Source of the DNA: Nitrosospira briensis C-128
GTDB lineage: Bacteria > Pseudomonadota > Gammaproteobacteria > Burkholderiales > Nitrosomonadaceae
Assembly: GCF_000619905.2 (NCBI RefSeq)
Contig: NZ_CP012371.1
Coordinates: forward strand, 1,550,001-1,614,000
Reading direction: 5' to 3'
Length of the DNA: 64,000 nt
Positions 15,051 to 24,661 of the stretch are shown piece by piece (positions within the stretch are counted from its first letter, which is position 1; every line of letters starts with the position of its first letter). The notes under the pieces were generated by a model. The model was not told the origin of the DNA. It worked only from the letters and a program-made list of their open reading frames with translations, and made no database searches. The position numbers were made by a program, and so were the translations under genes.

Positions 15051-17660
15051 TCAGTTTGTGGCCAGGAAGGTATATTCAGCGGGTCGAAAGAGACCCTCAG
15101 GGCCCGATTCAAGTTGCGAGACGCTACCCCAACGTGTTTTCACCGCTCCTCTCTCCCAGTTCCCCCAGCGGCCTCGGTACTTCAACCAGTTCGGATCCTT
15201 GAATGCTGCCGGAGCAGAAGTTGGTAACGGCAAGAAATCAGAGCCGCCCCACTCGTAGATCTCAATAGTTCCAACCCGTTGATCGAAGCGATACGCGTTT
15301 TCCTTACAGTAGTCGTGGGTATCTCCGGGGCGGCTGTAAATACCGGCCTTGGGATAGGCTTCATGATTGCCGTTTGCAAGGTGAACCAGAACTTGGCAAC
15401 CCGAAAACTCAGCCAAGCCGCTCCCGGGTGCATGGGTTTCCTTATCACCATGGTGATCGAACGTGACCGCCAACAGCTTTTCCTGCTGTGGATGGTTGAA
15501 ATCAACGCTCCCTAGATGGATCTTAACATGCACCCAATCAGCAACATGGTTGCCCCAACTGGTGTTAGCCACGTTTTTTCCCTGGTTGTAATTGAAGAAC
15601 CACCAGTAGATGATATCCAGCTTGTTATTCTGGCCCTCTACCACAGTTGCATAAGCTGTCACCTCTGATGAATCCTTGGGAATCGATCCATTGAACCAGT
15701 CTTGCGTATCCGATGGCTGGTTGAGGTCATGTCGCGTGCGCAGGCAAGCATGATCGTTCGCATTGCTAGGGCCAAGAAGCGCTGCTTGTTCCGCCAGACC
15801 ATTCCGGTTCAAGTTTTCAATATAGAAATCGGAAGTATGCCCATTTTCTACCTTCTGCATTATCATTTGAGTGAGAAAGGGGTCAATTGTGCCTGGCCAA
15901 TAAACTTCATCTACGTTTAGCATGAAGATCGGGGCATACTTCCTTACCAGCGCGTCTTTGAGCGCAAGCTTGTCGACAAGCGGCGCCACGCCATTCATTG
16001 CTCCATAAACTACCCCATCGCCATCGTCGACGGCGAACTTAGCTTCGAAGGTAGCATCACCGAAGATCGAGATCAAGAGAGGAGTATTCCCGTCATAGCA
16101 ACAATAGCCCGCCACACTTCCGGACGTGATCTTGGCAACCCTGTTGTGTCGGCTGCTCATCCCATGCTTGTTCGTTCCTTCATCTACGACTTGAATGACG
16201 TTCTTTCCATCCACTGTGACGACACCATTCGCGTAGTTGCAATTCCATGGGGAATAGTTGCGAACAGCGACTTTCAGTGGAGCATCATTGGTGACACGAA
16301 AGGCCAACGCGTTGATGAAGTTGTCAGGATTAACCCAAGCATGAAACCCGACCAAACAACCATCGGCGACTGGCGGGGTAACAATGTCGTCGATGCCTAC
16401 AGGACCTGCAATGAAATGCTTGCCTTTGTTCGTCGTAAACTCGAAGTGACGTAAGCTTCCATAGCCGTATCCGCTGCTGCTGAGTGACAGGGACTGCAAC
16501 GTTTCATCTTCCAAGAATGTGTGCGAAGTGAGCGCGTATCGGTCGTCATTGATCCCACCGGCGCTGGCGATGCTGCCATCACGCAATTCGATCTGGATAC
16601 CACGAACCTTGTCACCGTCCCACCGAACACTGATGGAGCGGGCTACGGAGGTTTCCGATTCCAGCTTGGTTTCATTTGTCCCGGCTGAGCTATTCCCAAT
16701 CACGTTGGTTTCGAACCATGGGCGATGCACAATGGGCGTTGGAAGATCGCTATGAACCATGAAGGCAAGTGCGTTGATGAAATTGTCCGGATTTACCCAG
16801 GCATGAAAGCCGGCTAGGAGCGTACCCTCCACTGCAAGCGCCACTTCGTTGTCGAAACCTGCTGGCCCAGCCATGAAATGGCCACCTGTGGACGTCTCGA
16901 ACTCCACCTGACGCACGCTTCGGTATCCATATCCCGAATCCCTCAGCCATGCCTTAGTGAGCATCTCACCAGCGGCAAAGCGGTATTCGGTAAGCGGATA
17001 GCCAGAGTCGTCATAGCCGCCTGACTGTCGACTGGATCCGTCATTCAGTTCGACCCGGATACCGCGGACCTTGTCGCCGTCCCAACGAACGCCTATGAAG
17101 GTGGCAATGCCATTCTCTGATGCGAATGAAATCGAGGACGCCCCGCCCTGGTTGCCGATAAACCTGGTTTCTGTAACCATGCCCCTTGGCAGAATGCGAA
17201 AATGCTCCCACCCCCCCGCGCCGAACTGGCAATTGACGACGCCAGCGCCGGCATTTTCGGGCTGAGTGATCCCGCTACCGTCCATGCGAAGGAAAACACC
17301 GGGGAAGGCTGCAGACTCGATCGTCACTAGACCGTCAGGCTGCGAATGGATGCGAAACTGCTCCCAAGGCCCAGCGCCGAAGTGACAGTTGACCAGCCCC
17401 CCATCACCCGGACGACCTCTGCGAGCGACCTCCGTGCCGTCCATGCGAAGAAAAACACCAGGGAAGGCTGCAGACTCGATCGTCACTAGGCCGTCAGGCT
17501 GCGAATGGATGCGAAACTGCTCCCAAGGCCCAGCGCCGAAGTGACAGTTGACCAGCCCCCCGTCACCCGGACGACCTCTGCGAGCGACCTCCGTGCCGTC
17601 CATGCGGAGGTAAATATTTGGAAAGGCTTTGGCGGCAATTGCGACGATTTTATCGACCAT
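15051..17660 (-). CDS. Modular lectin-like protein with C-terminal Vps62-type domain
   Basis: The product has 869 residues from ATG 17660, which has GAGG 7-10 bases upstream; ATG 17672 lacks one. There is no signal peptide. Residues 5-155 hold three fascin/beta-trefoil-like modules (FLRMDGTEVARRGRPGDGGL, FGAGPWEQFRIHSQPDGLVT), the first two nearly identical. Residues about 160-430 hold two jacalin-like lectin units, each with VRWDGDKVRGI, a DSGYGYRSVRQVEFET or SSGYGYGSLRHFEFTT strand, and GFHAWVNPDNFINALAF. The C-terminal 300 residues match the Vps62 family pattern: KYAPIFMLNVDEVYWPG, WWFFNYNQGK, HVADWVHVKIHLG, VTFDHHGDKETHA and LVHLANGNHEAYPKAGIYS. Carbohydrate binding is inferred from the lectin folds; the Vps62 domain has no established biochemical role. 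The neighbours (a ligD remnant and an XRE regulator) do not explain it. A glycan-targeted toxin or adhesin is a possibility only. Confidence 0.7.
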   Translation of the reverse strand: MVDKIVAIAAKAFPNIYLRMDGTEVARRGRPGDGGLVNCHFGAGPWEQFRIHSQPDGLVTIESAAFPGVFLRMDGTEVARRGRPGDGGLVNCHFGAGPWEQFRIHSQPDGLVTIESAAFPGVFLRMDGSGITQPENAGAGVVNCQFGAGGWEHFRILPRGMVTETRFIGNQGGASSISFASENGIATFIGVRWDGDKVRGIRVELNDGSSRQSGGYDDSGYPLTEYRFAAGEMLTKAWLRDSGYGYRSVRQVEFETSTGGHFMAGPAGFDNEVALAVEGTLLAGFHAWVNPDNFINALAFMVHSDLPTPIVHRPWFETNVIGNSSAGTNETKLESETSVARSISVRWDGDKVRGIQIELRDGSIASAGGINDDRYALTSHTFLEDETLQSLSLSSSGYGYGSLRHFEFTTNKGKHFIAGPVGIDDIVTPPVADGCLVGFHAWVNPDNFINALAFRVTNDAPLKVAVRNYSPWNCNYANGVVTVDGKNVIQVVDEGTNKHGMSSRHNRVAKITSGSVAGYCCYDGNTPLLISIFGDATFEAKFAVDDGDGVVYGAMNGVAPLVDKLALKDALVRKYAPIFMLNVDEVYWPGTIDPFLTQMIMQKVENGHTSDFYIENLNRNGLAEQAALLGPSNANDHACLRTRHDLNQPSDTQDWFNGSIPKDSSEVTAYATVVEGQNNKLDIIYWWFFNYNQGKNVANTSWGNHVADWVHVKIHLGSVDFNHPQQEKLLAVTFDHHGDKETHAPGSGLAEFSGCQVLVHLANGNHEAYPKAGIYSRPGDTHDYCKENAYRFDQRVGTIEIYEWGGSDFLPLPTSAPAAFKDPNWLKYRGRWGNWERGAVKTRWGSVSQLESGPEGLFRPAEYTFLATN
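17281..17598 (-). repeat. Tandem 159-bp coding repeats in the lectin/Vps62 gene
   Basis: The sequence beginning CCGTCCATGCG recurs at 17278, 17437 and 17596, a period of 159 bp or 53 codons. The two complete copies differ at only a few bases (for example GGAAAACACCGG versus AAAAACACCAGG). The near-identity at synonymous positions points to a recent duplication or gene conversion inside the gene. Confidence 0.9.
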
Positions 17661-18041
17661 GGCCAGCCTCATCTTTTGTGCGCTGAATGGTATAGCCTAA
17701 CAAGCGATTATAAAATTTCCGCATATCTTCTCCCTGAATGTGTTCTCCGGATGGAGGTGTGTTGAATAACTCAATAATGACGTTGAAGTGTAACTACTTA
17801 AATGATGGGGTAGGGATGCAAGCATCGCTAATATGCGGATTAGCGGATTAGCGGATTAGCTTATCACGGGACGAGCAAGCTCTGCAATTAGATGCAGCAC
17901 AATTAACGAAACGGGGCGTGTAGGTACGGCATCGGTCAAAAACCGAGCTTATAACGCATACAGGCCGCGCCGAACTAGATCAGGCTATGGGGACGCTCCT
18001 GAAAACGCGCGGTCTGGTTTCATACGTAAGTAACCATGGAA
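17661..18041. other. Intergenic region with octamer repeat
   Basis: About 380 bp between the lectin/Vps62 gene and the XRE regulator, both on the minus strand, so it must contain the lectin gene's promoter unless the two genes are co-transcribed. I see no gene. It holds three tandem copies of GCGGATTA at 17835-17858. Confidence 0.5.
17835..17858. repeat. Three tandem GCGGATTA octamers
   Basis: GCGGATTA occurs three times without spacing, about 175 bp upstream of the lectin/Vps62 gene. It could vary by slipped-strand replication or act as clustered binding sites; neither is shown by the sequence. Confidence 0.85.
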
Positions 18042-18371
18042 TTATTTTTTATTGGGCTTGCGGAAGGCCATGAAAGCCGCCTTCACGGCATTTTCGGAGA
18101 GGTTCCGCTGCCTAATTTCGTCAGGTAATTTGCCAGAGAGGTAGTGCAGGTAATCAGCATCTATCTGGAGAACCGTTGCGAACTGCTGGATTAAGTGATC
18201 GAATGTTGGACTCCGACGGTCACGCTCTATGTCACTAAGATATTGTGGGGAGATAGGCTGTCCATCTTCTTCACGTAGAATACGAGTTGCTAGCTCTTTC
18301 TGGCTCATCTGTAGCTTCTTGCGCGCCTCGGCAATATAGTTACCAAAAGTAACATGGTCTAGTCGTGTCAT
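18042..18371 (-). CDS. XRE-family transcriptional regulator
   Basis: This 109-residue protein is a cro/CI-type regulator. The helix-turn-helix lies at residues 8-60: FGNYIAEARKKLQMSQKELA, then ISPQYLSDIERDRRSPTFDH. A short C-terminal part (IDADYLHYLSGKLPDEIRQR) may mediate dimerisation. ATG 18371 is chosen because GGGAG lies 6-10 bases upstream; an earlier ATG at 18407 is possible. A 31-bp sequence found just upstream (18401-18431) is repeated at the same distance upstream of a broken PEP-CTERM gene (18989-19019). It may therefore be the operator of this regulator; that is inference. Confidence 0.85.
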   Translation of the reverse strand: MTRLDHVTFGNYIAEARKKLQMSQKELATRILREEDGQPISPQYLSDIERDRRSPTFDHLIQQFATVLQIDADYLHYLSGKLPDEIRQRNLSENAVKAAFMAFRKPNKK

Positions 18372-18400
18372 AGTAACTCCCACTTCTGGGGTGGTATCTA

Positions 18401-18431
18401 CATTCATTGCTTCAAATTAGGTGATGGAATT
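18401..18431. promoter_or_regulatory. 31-bp shared upstream motif, copy 1
   Basis: The sequence CAT-T-CATTGCTTCAAATTAG followed by GTGATGGAATT lies 30 bp upstream of the XRE regulator start. It matches copy 2 at 18989-19019 at 29 of 31 positions. Its placement upstream of two different genes suggests a common promoter or operator. Confidence 0.55.
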
Positions 18432-18445
18432 TGCCTTCTTACATC

Positions 18446-18961
18446 GTGCCACAAACCCCTAAGCCAGTGAGCATTAAGCATACGTTTCGGGTTCGGGAAC
18501 AACCGCTGCAGCAATCACCTGTCCATTGTTATTGATATCGAAGGCGTGCGATAGAATACCCCCTCGGGTGGTCAGCCAGCGAATTAAGGTCCATTATGCC
18601 CAACCCATCTGGACTGGTGATGAAAGCAGGAGTTTGCCCCAGGCCGCCGGTTAAGACGACTCCGTCCGGTAAATCAACGAGCGAATTGAGGTCGTGATGC
18701 CAGCTCTATCAAGATCGGTGATGAAGGCATGGCGATAACCTTTAGCCGCACCTGACTCTCTTACCACCTGCCCGGCATCATTGATGGCCTCGCGCGGGAG
18801 CTCTCACCGCCTAAACTGCCAAGCTCGGTTACTGTCTCGCTGTTGAGGTCGACAAGGAGTGAGCGTTCCTGGGCAGTGGCATGAGTAACAAGACCTAGAC
18901 CGCTAAACAAGGCTGCGGCAAGGATGAGGGTTTTGGCTTTGAAGCAATGGTTGAGTGTCAT
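18446..18961 (-). pseudogene. HAF-repeat PEP-CTERM protein, decayed
   Basis: The gene starts at ATG 18961 with GGAGG upstream and a clear signal peptide (NHCFKAKTLILAAALFSGLG, ending HATAQ). It continues with a HAF-type repeat, LVDLNSETVTELGSLGGESS. After frame changes the minus strand still reads EAINDAGQVVRESGAAKGYRHAFITDLD, then HAFDINNNGQVIAAAVVPEPETYA, which is a further HAF repeat and the PEP-CTERM signal. Several frameshifts and stops separate these parts, so no full protein can be made. Intact relatives are exported extracellular repeat proteins. Confidence 0.7.
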
Positions 18962-18988
18962 GATATCCTCCGGCAAGGGGGCGTTTAG

Positions 18989-19019
18989 CATCCATTGCTT
19001 CAAATTAGGTGACGGAATT
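18989..19019. promoter_or_regulatory. 31-bp shared upstream motif, copy 2
   Basis: CAT-C-CATTGCTTCAAATTAG followed by GTGACGGAATT lies 28 bp upstream of the start of the decayed HAF/PEP-CTERM gene. It is the partner of copy 1 at 18401-18431 with two mismatches. Confidence 0.55.
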
Positions 19020-19234
19020 CAAGCTGTCAAAGGCGGTTATGTTCCTTCAATTCTTACGTTTCCTACTGGTCGCGGGCCGGCCCTATGTAGAGCACATTGG
19101 GGTTTTTGGCTCAGTCTGGACCCACGATCCACTTTTGCAAAAACTTCGGCCAGCTGGTAGTTGCCCCTAAACTGAGATTTTGCATATGCGAAAATATGCC
19201 CCGAATCCCACCCCTTTATGTCTCTATCGATCCA

Positions 19235-19615
19235 CTAATCGAGGTGCTGCGTTCTGCGACGAGTAGCAACAAACCCAAGCAAGCCGGGACTAATGAGCAC
19301 AACGATGCGAGGTTCTGGAATTTCCGCTGGAATTGCCTGCTCAGTAAAGTTGATCTTTAACACAGCGCCATCAGCATAGCTCAGGCCTTGCCAATTCAGC
19401 AGGATTTGATCGTCGGTATATGAAACACGAGAGTTATCAAACCCAGCTAGTGTAGATGTATCTATAGTGCGCTTCCCAAGCCTAAAGGATTTATGGCGCT
19501 AAAGATAATAGTAGGCTACGCTCATCTGCGTACCGATGAAACTAGCATATACGGCTCCGTTGAGGGTAAGCGCAATCCATACAAAAACTACATTGGCAGG
19601 TTGTTTGACTATCAC
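19235..19615 (-). pseudogene. Short PEP-CTERM protein with in-frame amber codon
   Basis: GTG 19615, preceded by AAGGGAT, opens a 127-codon frame. It reads VFVWIALTLNGAVYASFIGT (signal-peptide-like) and QMSVAYYYL, then TAG at 19499-19501 (codon 39). The same frame continues LAGFDNSRVSYTDDQILLNW, DGAVLKINFTEQAIPAEIPE and PRIVVLISPGLLGFVATRRR, the PEP-CTERM signal, hydrophobic span and basic tail. The single stop in an otherwise intact frame suggests a recent nonsense mutation; stop readthrough is less likely. Confidence 0.7.
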
Positions 19616-19859
19616 GGTTATCCCTTATGAAGTAAGGTGAGGAACCATCTTTGCTTTGGTCTCCATTCGATGGCTCTCATCTTACGAGATTTGGGATGTT
19701 TTCATATTGGACTGAAGTACATCTAATTTTTTCTTTTACAATTGATAATGTATTTTATCCAGGGTAAAAGGTTGGGAAGAAAACTCTATTTCATCCGCGA
19801 CTTGTGTTCGCTTTATTCTCTGAACCGCCCCCGGTTTCATGGAGGCTGGTTGGTTTAAG

Positions 19860-20157
19860 TCAGACCTCTACCGTGGCCTTTTCTGCCTGCTGTCGATAAT
19901 AATTTTCCTCGGCCTCAACCGGTGGAATATAACCGATGGGTTCGAGCAGACGTTGATGGTTGAACCACGATACCCATTCCAGGGTGGCCAGTTCCTCCGC
20001 CGCCTTTGTCTTCCAGCGCGCGGTGTATCAATTCGGCTTTGTACAGGCCGTTGATGGTTTCAGCCAAGGCATTGTCGCAACTGTCTCCCCGGCTGCCCAC
20101 CGAGGGTTCAATGCCTGCTTCGGCTAGACGCTTGGTATAGCGGATAGAGACATACTG
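19860..20157 (-). pseudogene. IS3-family OrfB, C-terminal part
   Basis: The minus strand reads QYVSIRYTKRLAEAGIEPSV, GSRGDSCDNALAETINGLYK with the catalytic glutamate, then after a frameshift ELATLEWVSWFNHQRLLEPI and GYIPPVEAEENYYRQ, to a stop at 19860-19862. It is the continuation of the fragment at 21618-22000. Confidence 0.85.
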
Positions 20158-22000
<1,843 letters not shown>

Positions 22001-22029
22001 GCGGCGAGAACAGCCCAGACTTTGAAACG

Positions 22030-22458
22030 ATTAGGAAGGCAACGTTAGTAGACAAATTGTTGGACGGCCTGCTTTTTCAGTGCGCCGCAAAGCGCCAACC
22101 ATTATATCTGCTTGGTTTTGCTGCACAACTTAAAACGCATGCTGCACATGATACCGAAACCCTCACCCAACAATTATCTCAACCCTATCGGGCATGGCAG
22201 CAAAAAGGTGAGGAGCTGAGGAAGGCTGAACTCAACGAATATACTAATTGTAACGAAATGCTTGAAATCACAATCATGAATTCCGCAGCCAGCACAATTA
22301 TAGCGATTAACAGATCGATTGCTGTAGCCGAACAAAACCTGGAACGCATGAAGGCAAGGAAAAATCCTAATGGCACATATGAATTTGATTCGAACAGACT
22401 TACTTGTTATAGGGCCTTGTCGAACTACACAAGAGGGACATGGGAATATGAAAAATAG
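22030..22458 (+). CDS. Hypothetical protein, probably 5'-truncated
   Basis: The last 140 or so codons of a plus-strand frame look like real coding sequence: VDKLLDGLLFQCAAKRQPLY, HAAHDTETLTQQLSQPYRAW, and a charged end with NLERMKARKNPNGTYEF. The upstream part of the frame runs antisense through the IS3 remnant, so the original start is lost or lies downstream (an ATG occurs at 22258). I do not recognise a family. The 3' end overlaps the decayed transglycosylase on the other strand. It may be cargo of the lost conjugative element. Confidence 0.3.
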   Translation: MRKATLVDKLLDGLLFQCAAKRQPLYLLGFAAQLKTHAAHDTETLTQQLSQPYRAWQQKGEELRKAELNEYTNCNEMLEITIMNSAASTIIAINRSIAVAEQNLERMKARKNPNGTYEFDSNRLTCYRALSNYTRGTWEYEK

Positions 22459-22777
22459 TTACCAATTCATACGTAACCTGCCCTGCAGAGAACGGCTGTA
22501 TGCATCCTGAGCCGCCAGGCGGCCAGATCATACGCATAGCACCCGGATTGTTCGACATGGCTTGCAGTAATGCCGTATCTGGCCAGGTTGGATAGATAGG
22601 CGGTATTGAACGCATCGGGCCTACATCGCAGGTATCGTTTGAATTGCGTACCCGCCCCGTCCTGCCACTTTCCTTCTCTGCCACGGCCTGAACGATATTT
22701 GCCGGCACTTCATATTTCACCGCCGCTGTAATGGAGCAAACGATTCGCTCTTGAATGTGTGGCGGCAAATCAGCCAT
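22440..22777 (-). pseudogene. VirB1/TrbN-like lytic transglycosylase, frameshifted
   Basis: From ATG 22777 the minus strand reads MADLPPHIQERIVCSITAAV, YEVPANIVQAVAEKESGRTG and NSNDTCDVGPM, the N-terminal half of a soluble lytic transglycosylase domain (catalytic Glu in KESG) of the kind that opens the cell wall for conjugation. A one-base deletion near 22609 shifts the frame; the adjacent frame continues FNTAYLSNLARYGITASHVE and CYAYDLAAWRLRMHTAVLCR, then stops. The gene starts 14 bp after the trbL-like fragment, as neighbouring trb genes do. Confidence 0.6.
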
Positions 22778-22791
22778 TGCATTGGTATGGC

Positions 22792-23190
22792 TTATTTGCT
22801 GTTCACGAAAGCTTCGGTTTCGGCTTGCCTATCCACGGTTGTATCCGTGGAACCGGCAAATTTGTTTCCGGTGAATTCGGGTTGACCCATGTTGGCGCGG
22901 ATGGCCGAGGCGATTTTTCCGCCAGGGGTCTGGCTAACGCGGTCAGTCGTGCCGGCAACGCGCGCTTTCGCGACGTCCAGGCTTCCCTTGGCAAGATGCG
23001 ATCCCACGTCGGCCGCAAAGCGCGCCCCTGTACCCATCGCCCCGCCCAATCCACCACCGCCGCCAGATGGCGATTCACCACCCTGCCCCGGTGAACATGC
23101 CGCCGCCGCTTCCCATATTATCGTGCGCCGCATCGTACGCCGCCTTGAGTGCCGAAGCGCCTCCTGCCGCTTGGGTGGAGCGCTGCAACC
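22792..23190 (-). pseudogene. TrbL-like conjugation protein, C-terminal fragment
   Basis: The minus strand reads [20 protein letters not shown] and DNMGSGGGMFTGAG, then after a frame change GGGGGLGGAMGTGARFAADV, RVSQTPGGKIASAIRANMG and the stop after EAFVNSK. Gly-rich tails with a PGGKIAxAI segment are typical of TrbL, the large membrane protein of P-type conjugation systems. The membrane-spanning N-terminal part is absent. The fragment begins directly at the stop codon of metX, so deletion or integration joined the two. Confidence 0.55.
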
Positions 23191-23193
23191 GGC

Positions 23194-24321
23194 TCATGTG
23201 GCAATATTGTCCATATAAGCACGCACCAGCTTGTGATAATGGCGATCTTCCATCAGGAAGGAATCATGTCCATGACTGGAGGTGATTTCCGCATAACTGA
23301 CATTCAGCTCGTTATCTAGCAATGCCCTGACAATGGCGCGGGAGCGCTCTGGCGAAAAACGCCAGTCAGTGGTAAATGACAACACTAGGAAATTCGCCTT
23401 GGCGGCGCGAAATGCCGCGCTCAAATCGTTATTGTGCTGGTGCGCCGGGTCAAAGTAATCCAGCGCCTTGGTCATCAGCAAATAGGTATTTGCATCGAAC
23501 TGGTCGGCAAATTTATCCCCTTGATAGCGGAGATAGGATTCTATTTCGAACTCCACGTCGAAACCGAATGCAAGCGCGCCGTTACGCAACTCACGCCCGA
23601 ACTTCGCGGCCATCGCGTCATCCGATAAGTAAGTAATATGCCCCAGCATGCGCGCGAGGCGCAGACCCCGCCGCGGCACCACGCCGTGCGAATAGTAATC
23701 TCCACCGTGAAAATCCTGGTCGGTGATGATAGCTTGGCGCGCCACGTCGTTAAAAGCGATGTTTTGCGCAGTCAGTTTTGCCGCAGCGGCAATAATCAAT
23801 GCGTGCCGCACCCTGTCCGGAAAATCAAGCGTCCATTGCAATGCCTGCATCCCGCCGAGGCTGCCGCCCGCCACCGCGGCGAACTGATCGATGCCCAGGT
23901 AGTCTGCCAATCGCACCTGTGTTCTTACCCAATCTTCCACTGTTACTAACGGAAAATTCGCGCCATAACATTTACCGGTCCTTGCATCGATGCTGGCAGG
24001 TCCGGTAGAACCATGGCAGCCGCCAAGGTTGTTGACCCCCACTACGAAAAACTTGTCCGTGTCGATGGATTTACCCGCACCGATCATATTATTCCACCAC
24101 CCACCGCTCTTGGGATTGTCCGCGTAAACCCCCGCAAGATGATGATTACCGGAGAGCGCATGGCAAACCAGGACAGCATTGGATTTGGCTGCATTGAGCT
24201 GGCCGTAGGTTTCATAAACCAACTCGTAATTCTCGAGCACGGGTCCGCTTTTTAAATGCAGAGGTGTGTCGAAACGCGCGGTTTGCGGAGCGACGATGTC
24301 AATTGAATCGGAATCTTGCAT
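23194..24321 (-). CDS. metX: Homoserine O-acyltransferase MetX
   Basis: The 375-residue alpha/beta hydrolase transfers an acyl group (acetyl or succinyl) to homoserine in methionine synthesis. Visible are [20 protein letters not shown] with LSGNHHLAG, the nucleophile elbow [15 protein letters not shown] with catalytic serine, the aspartate in [12 protein letters not shown] and the histidine in [11 protein letters not shown] near the end. Length is normal. In many betaproteobacteria metW follows metX; here broken trb-like sequence begins at its stop codon and no metW is present in the window. The gene has its own 340-bp upstream region. No SAM riboswitch pattern is visible there. Confidence 0.93.
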   Translation of the reverse strand: MQDSDSIDIVAPQTARFDTPLHLKSGPVLENYELVYETYGQLNAAKSNAVLVCHALSGNHHLAGVYADNPKSGGWWNNMIGAGKSIDTDKFFVVGVNNLGGCHGSTGPASIDARTGKCYGANFPLVTVEDWVRTQVRLADYLGIDQFAAVAGGSLGGMQALQWTLDFPDRVRHALIIAAAAKLTAQNIAFNDVARQAIITDQDFHGGDYYSHGVVPRRGLRLARMLGHITYLSDDAMAAKFGRELRNGALAFGFDVEFEIESYLRYQGDKFADQFDANTYLLMTKALDYFDPAHQHNNDLSAAFRAAKANFLVLSFTTDWRFSPERSRAIVRALLDNELNVSYAEITSSHGHDSFLMEDRHYHKLVRAYMDNIAT

Positions 24322-24661
24322 TAACGTAAAAGGATCGTCAGCAGAATTGTGTAGGGCTAACGGTCTGCAAATACATGTTCCGTGACATGCCTAGTAGAAT
24401 AAATGATATCGACATCGGTTTCCTGCATCGTACGGCTAAAAATTCAGCATGACCTGGAAGGTTAACAGAGCACATGTATTAACACTATCGGTAGCCGGCA
24501 GGCACACTTAACCTGCCGCCAATTACGCGTCGCTGTAAGTATGCTTTCCATTCAGCAAAAATGTTCCGTACATATAATCTCCACCTCTCGCGCCAATTTA
24601 TTTTCATGCGTAGCCGGTAAGCAGTTTATCTGGATCGGTATAAATCTCTTGCAGGTATAAA
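24322..24661. other. Intergenic region between ptsI and metX
   Basis: About 340 bp between the end of ptsI and the start of metX, both on the minus strand. It holds a 7-bp stem (24496-24502 with 24512-24518, CGGCAGG/CCTGCCG) without a T-run, possibly a weak terminator of ptsI. It must contain the metX promoter, but no clear -35/-10 pair stands out. No gene is seen. Confidence 0.45.

Noticed and set aside
17281-17598. CRISPR-like array
   Set aside because: The repeats are 159 bp, contiguous, in frame and coding; there are no unique spacers.
24322-24661. SAM riboswitch upstream of metX
   Set aside because: I looked for the conserved SAM-I and SAM-II cores on the minus strand and saw none.
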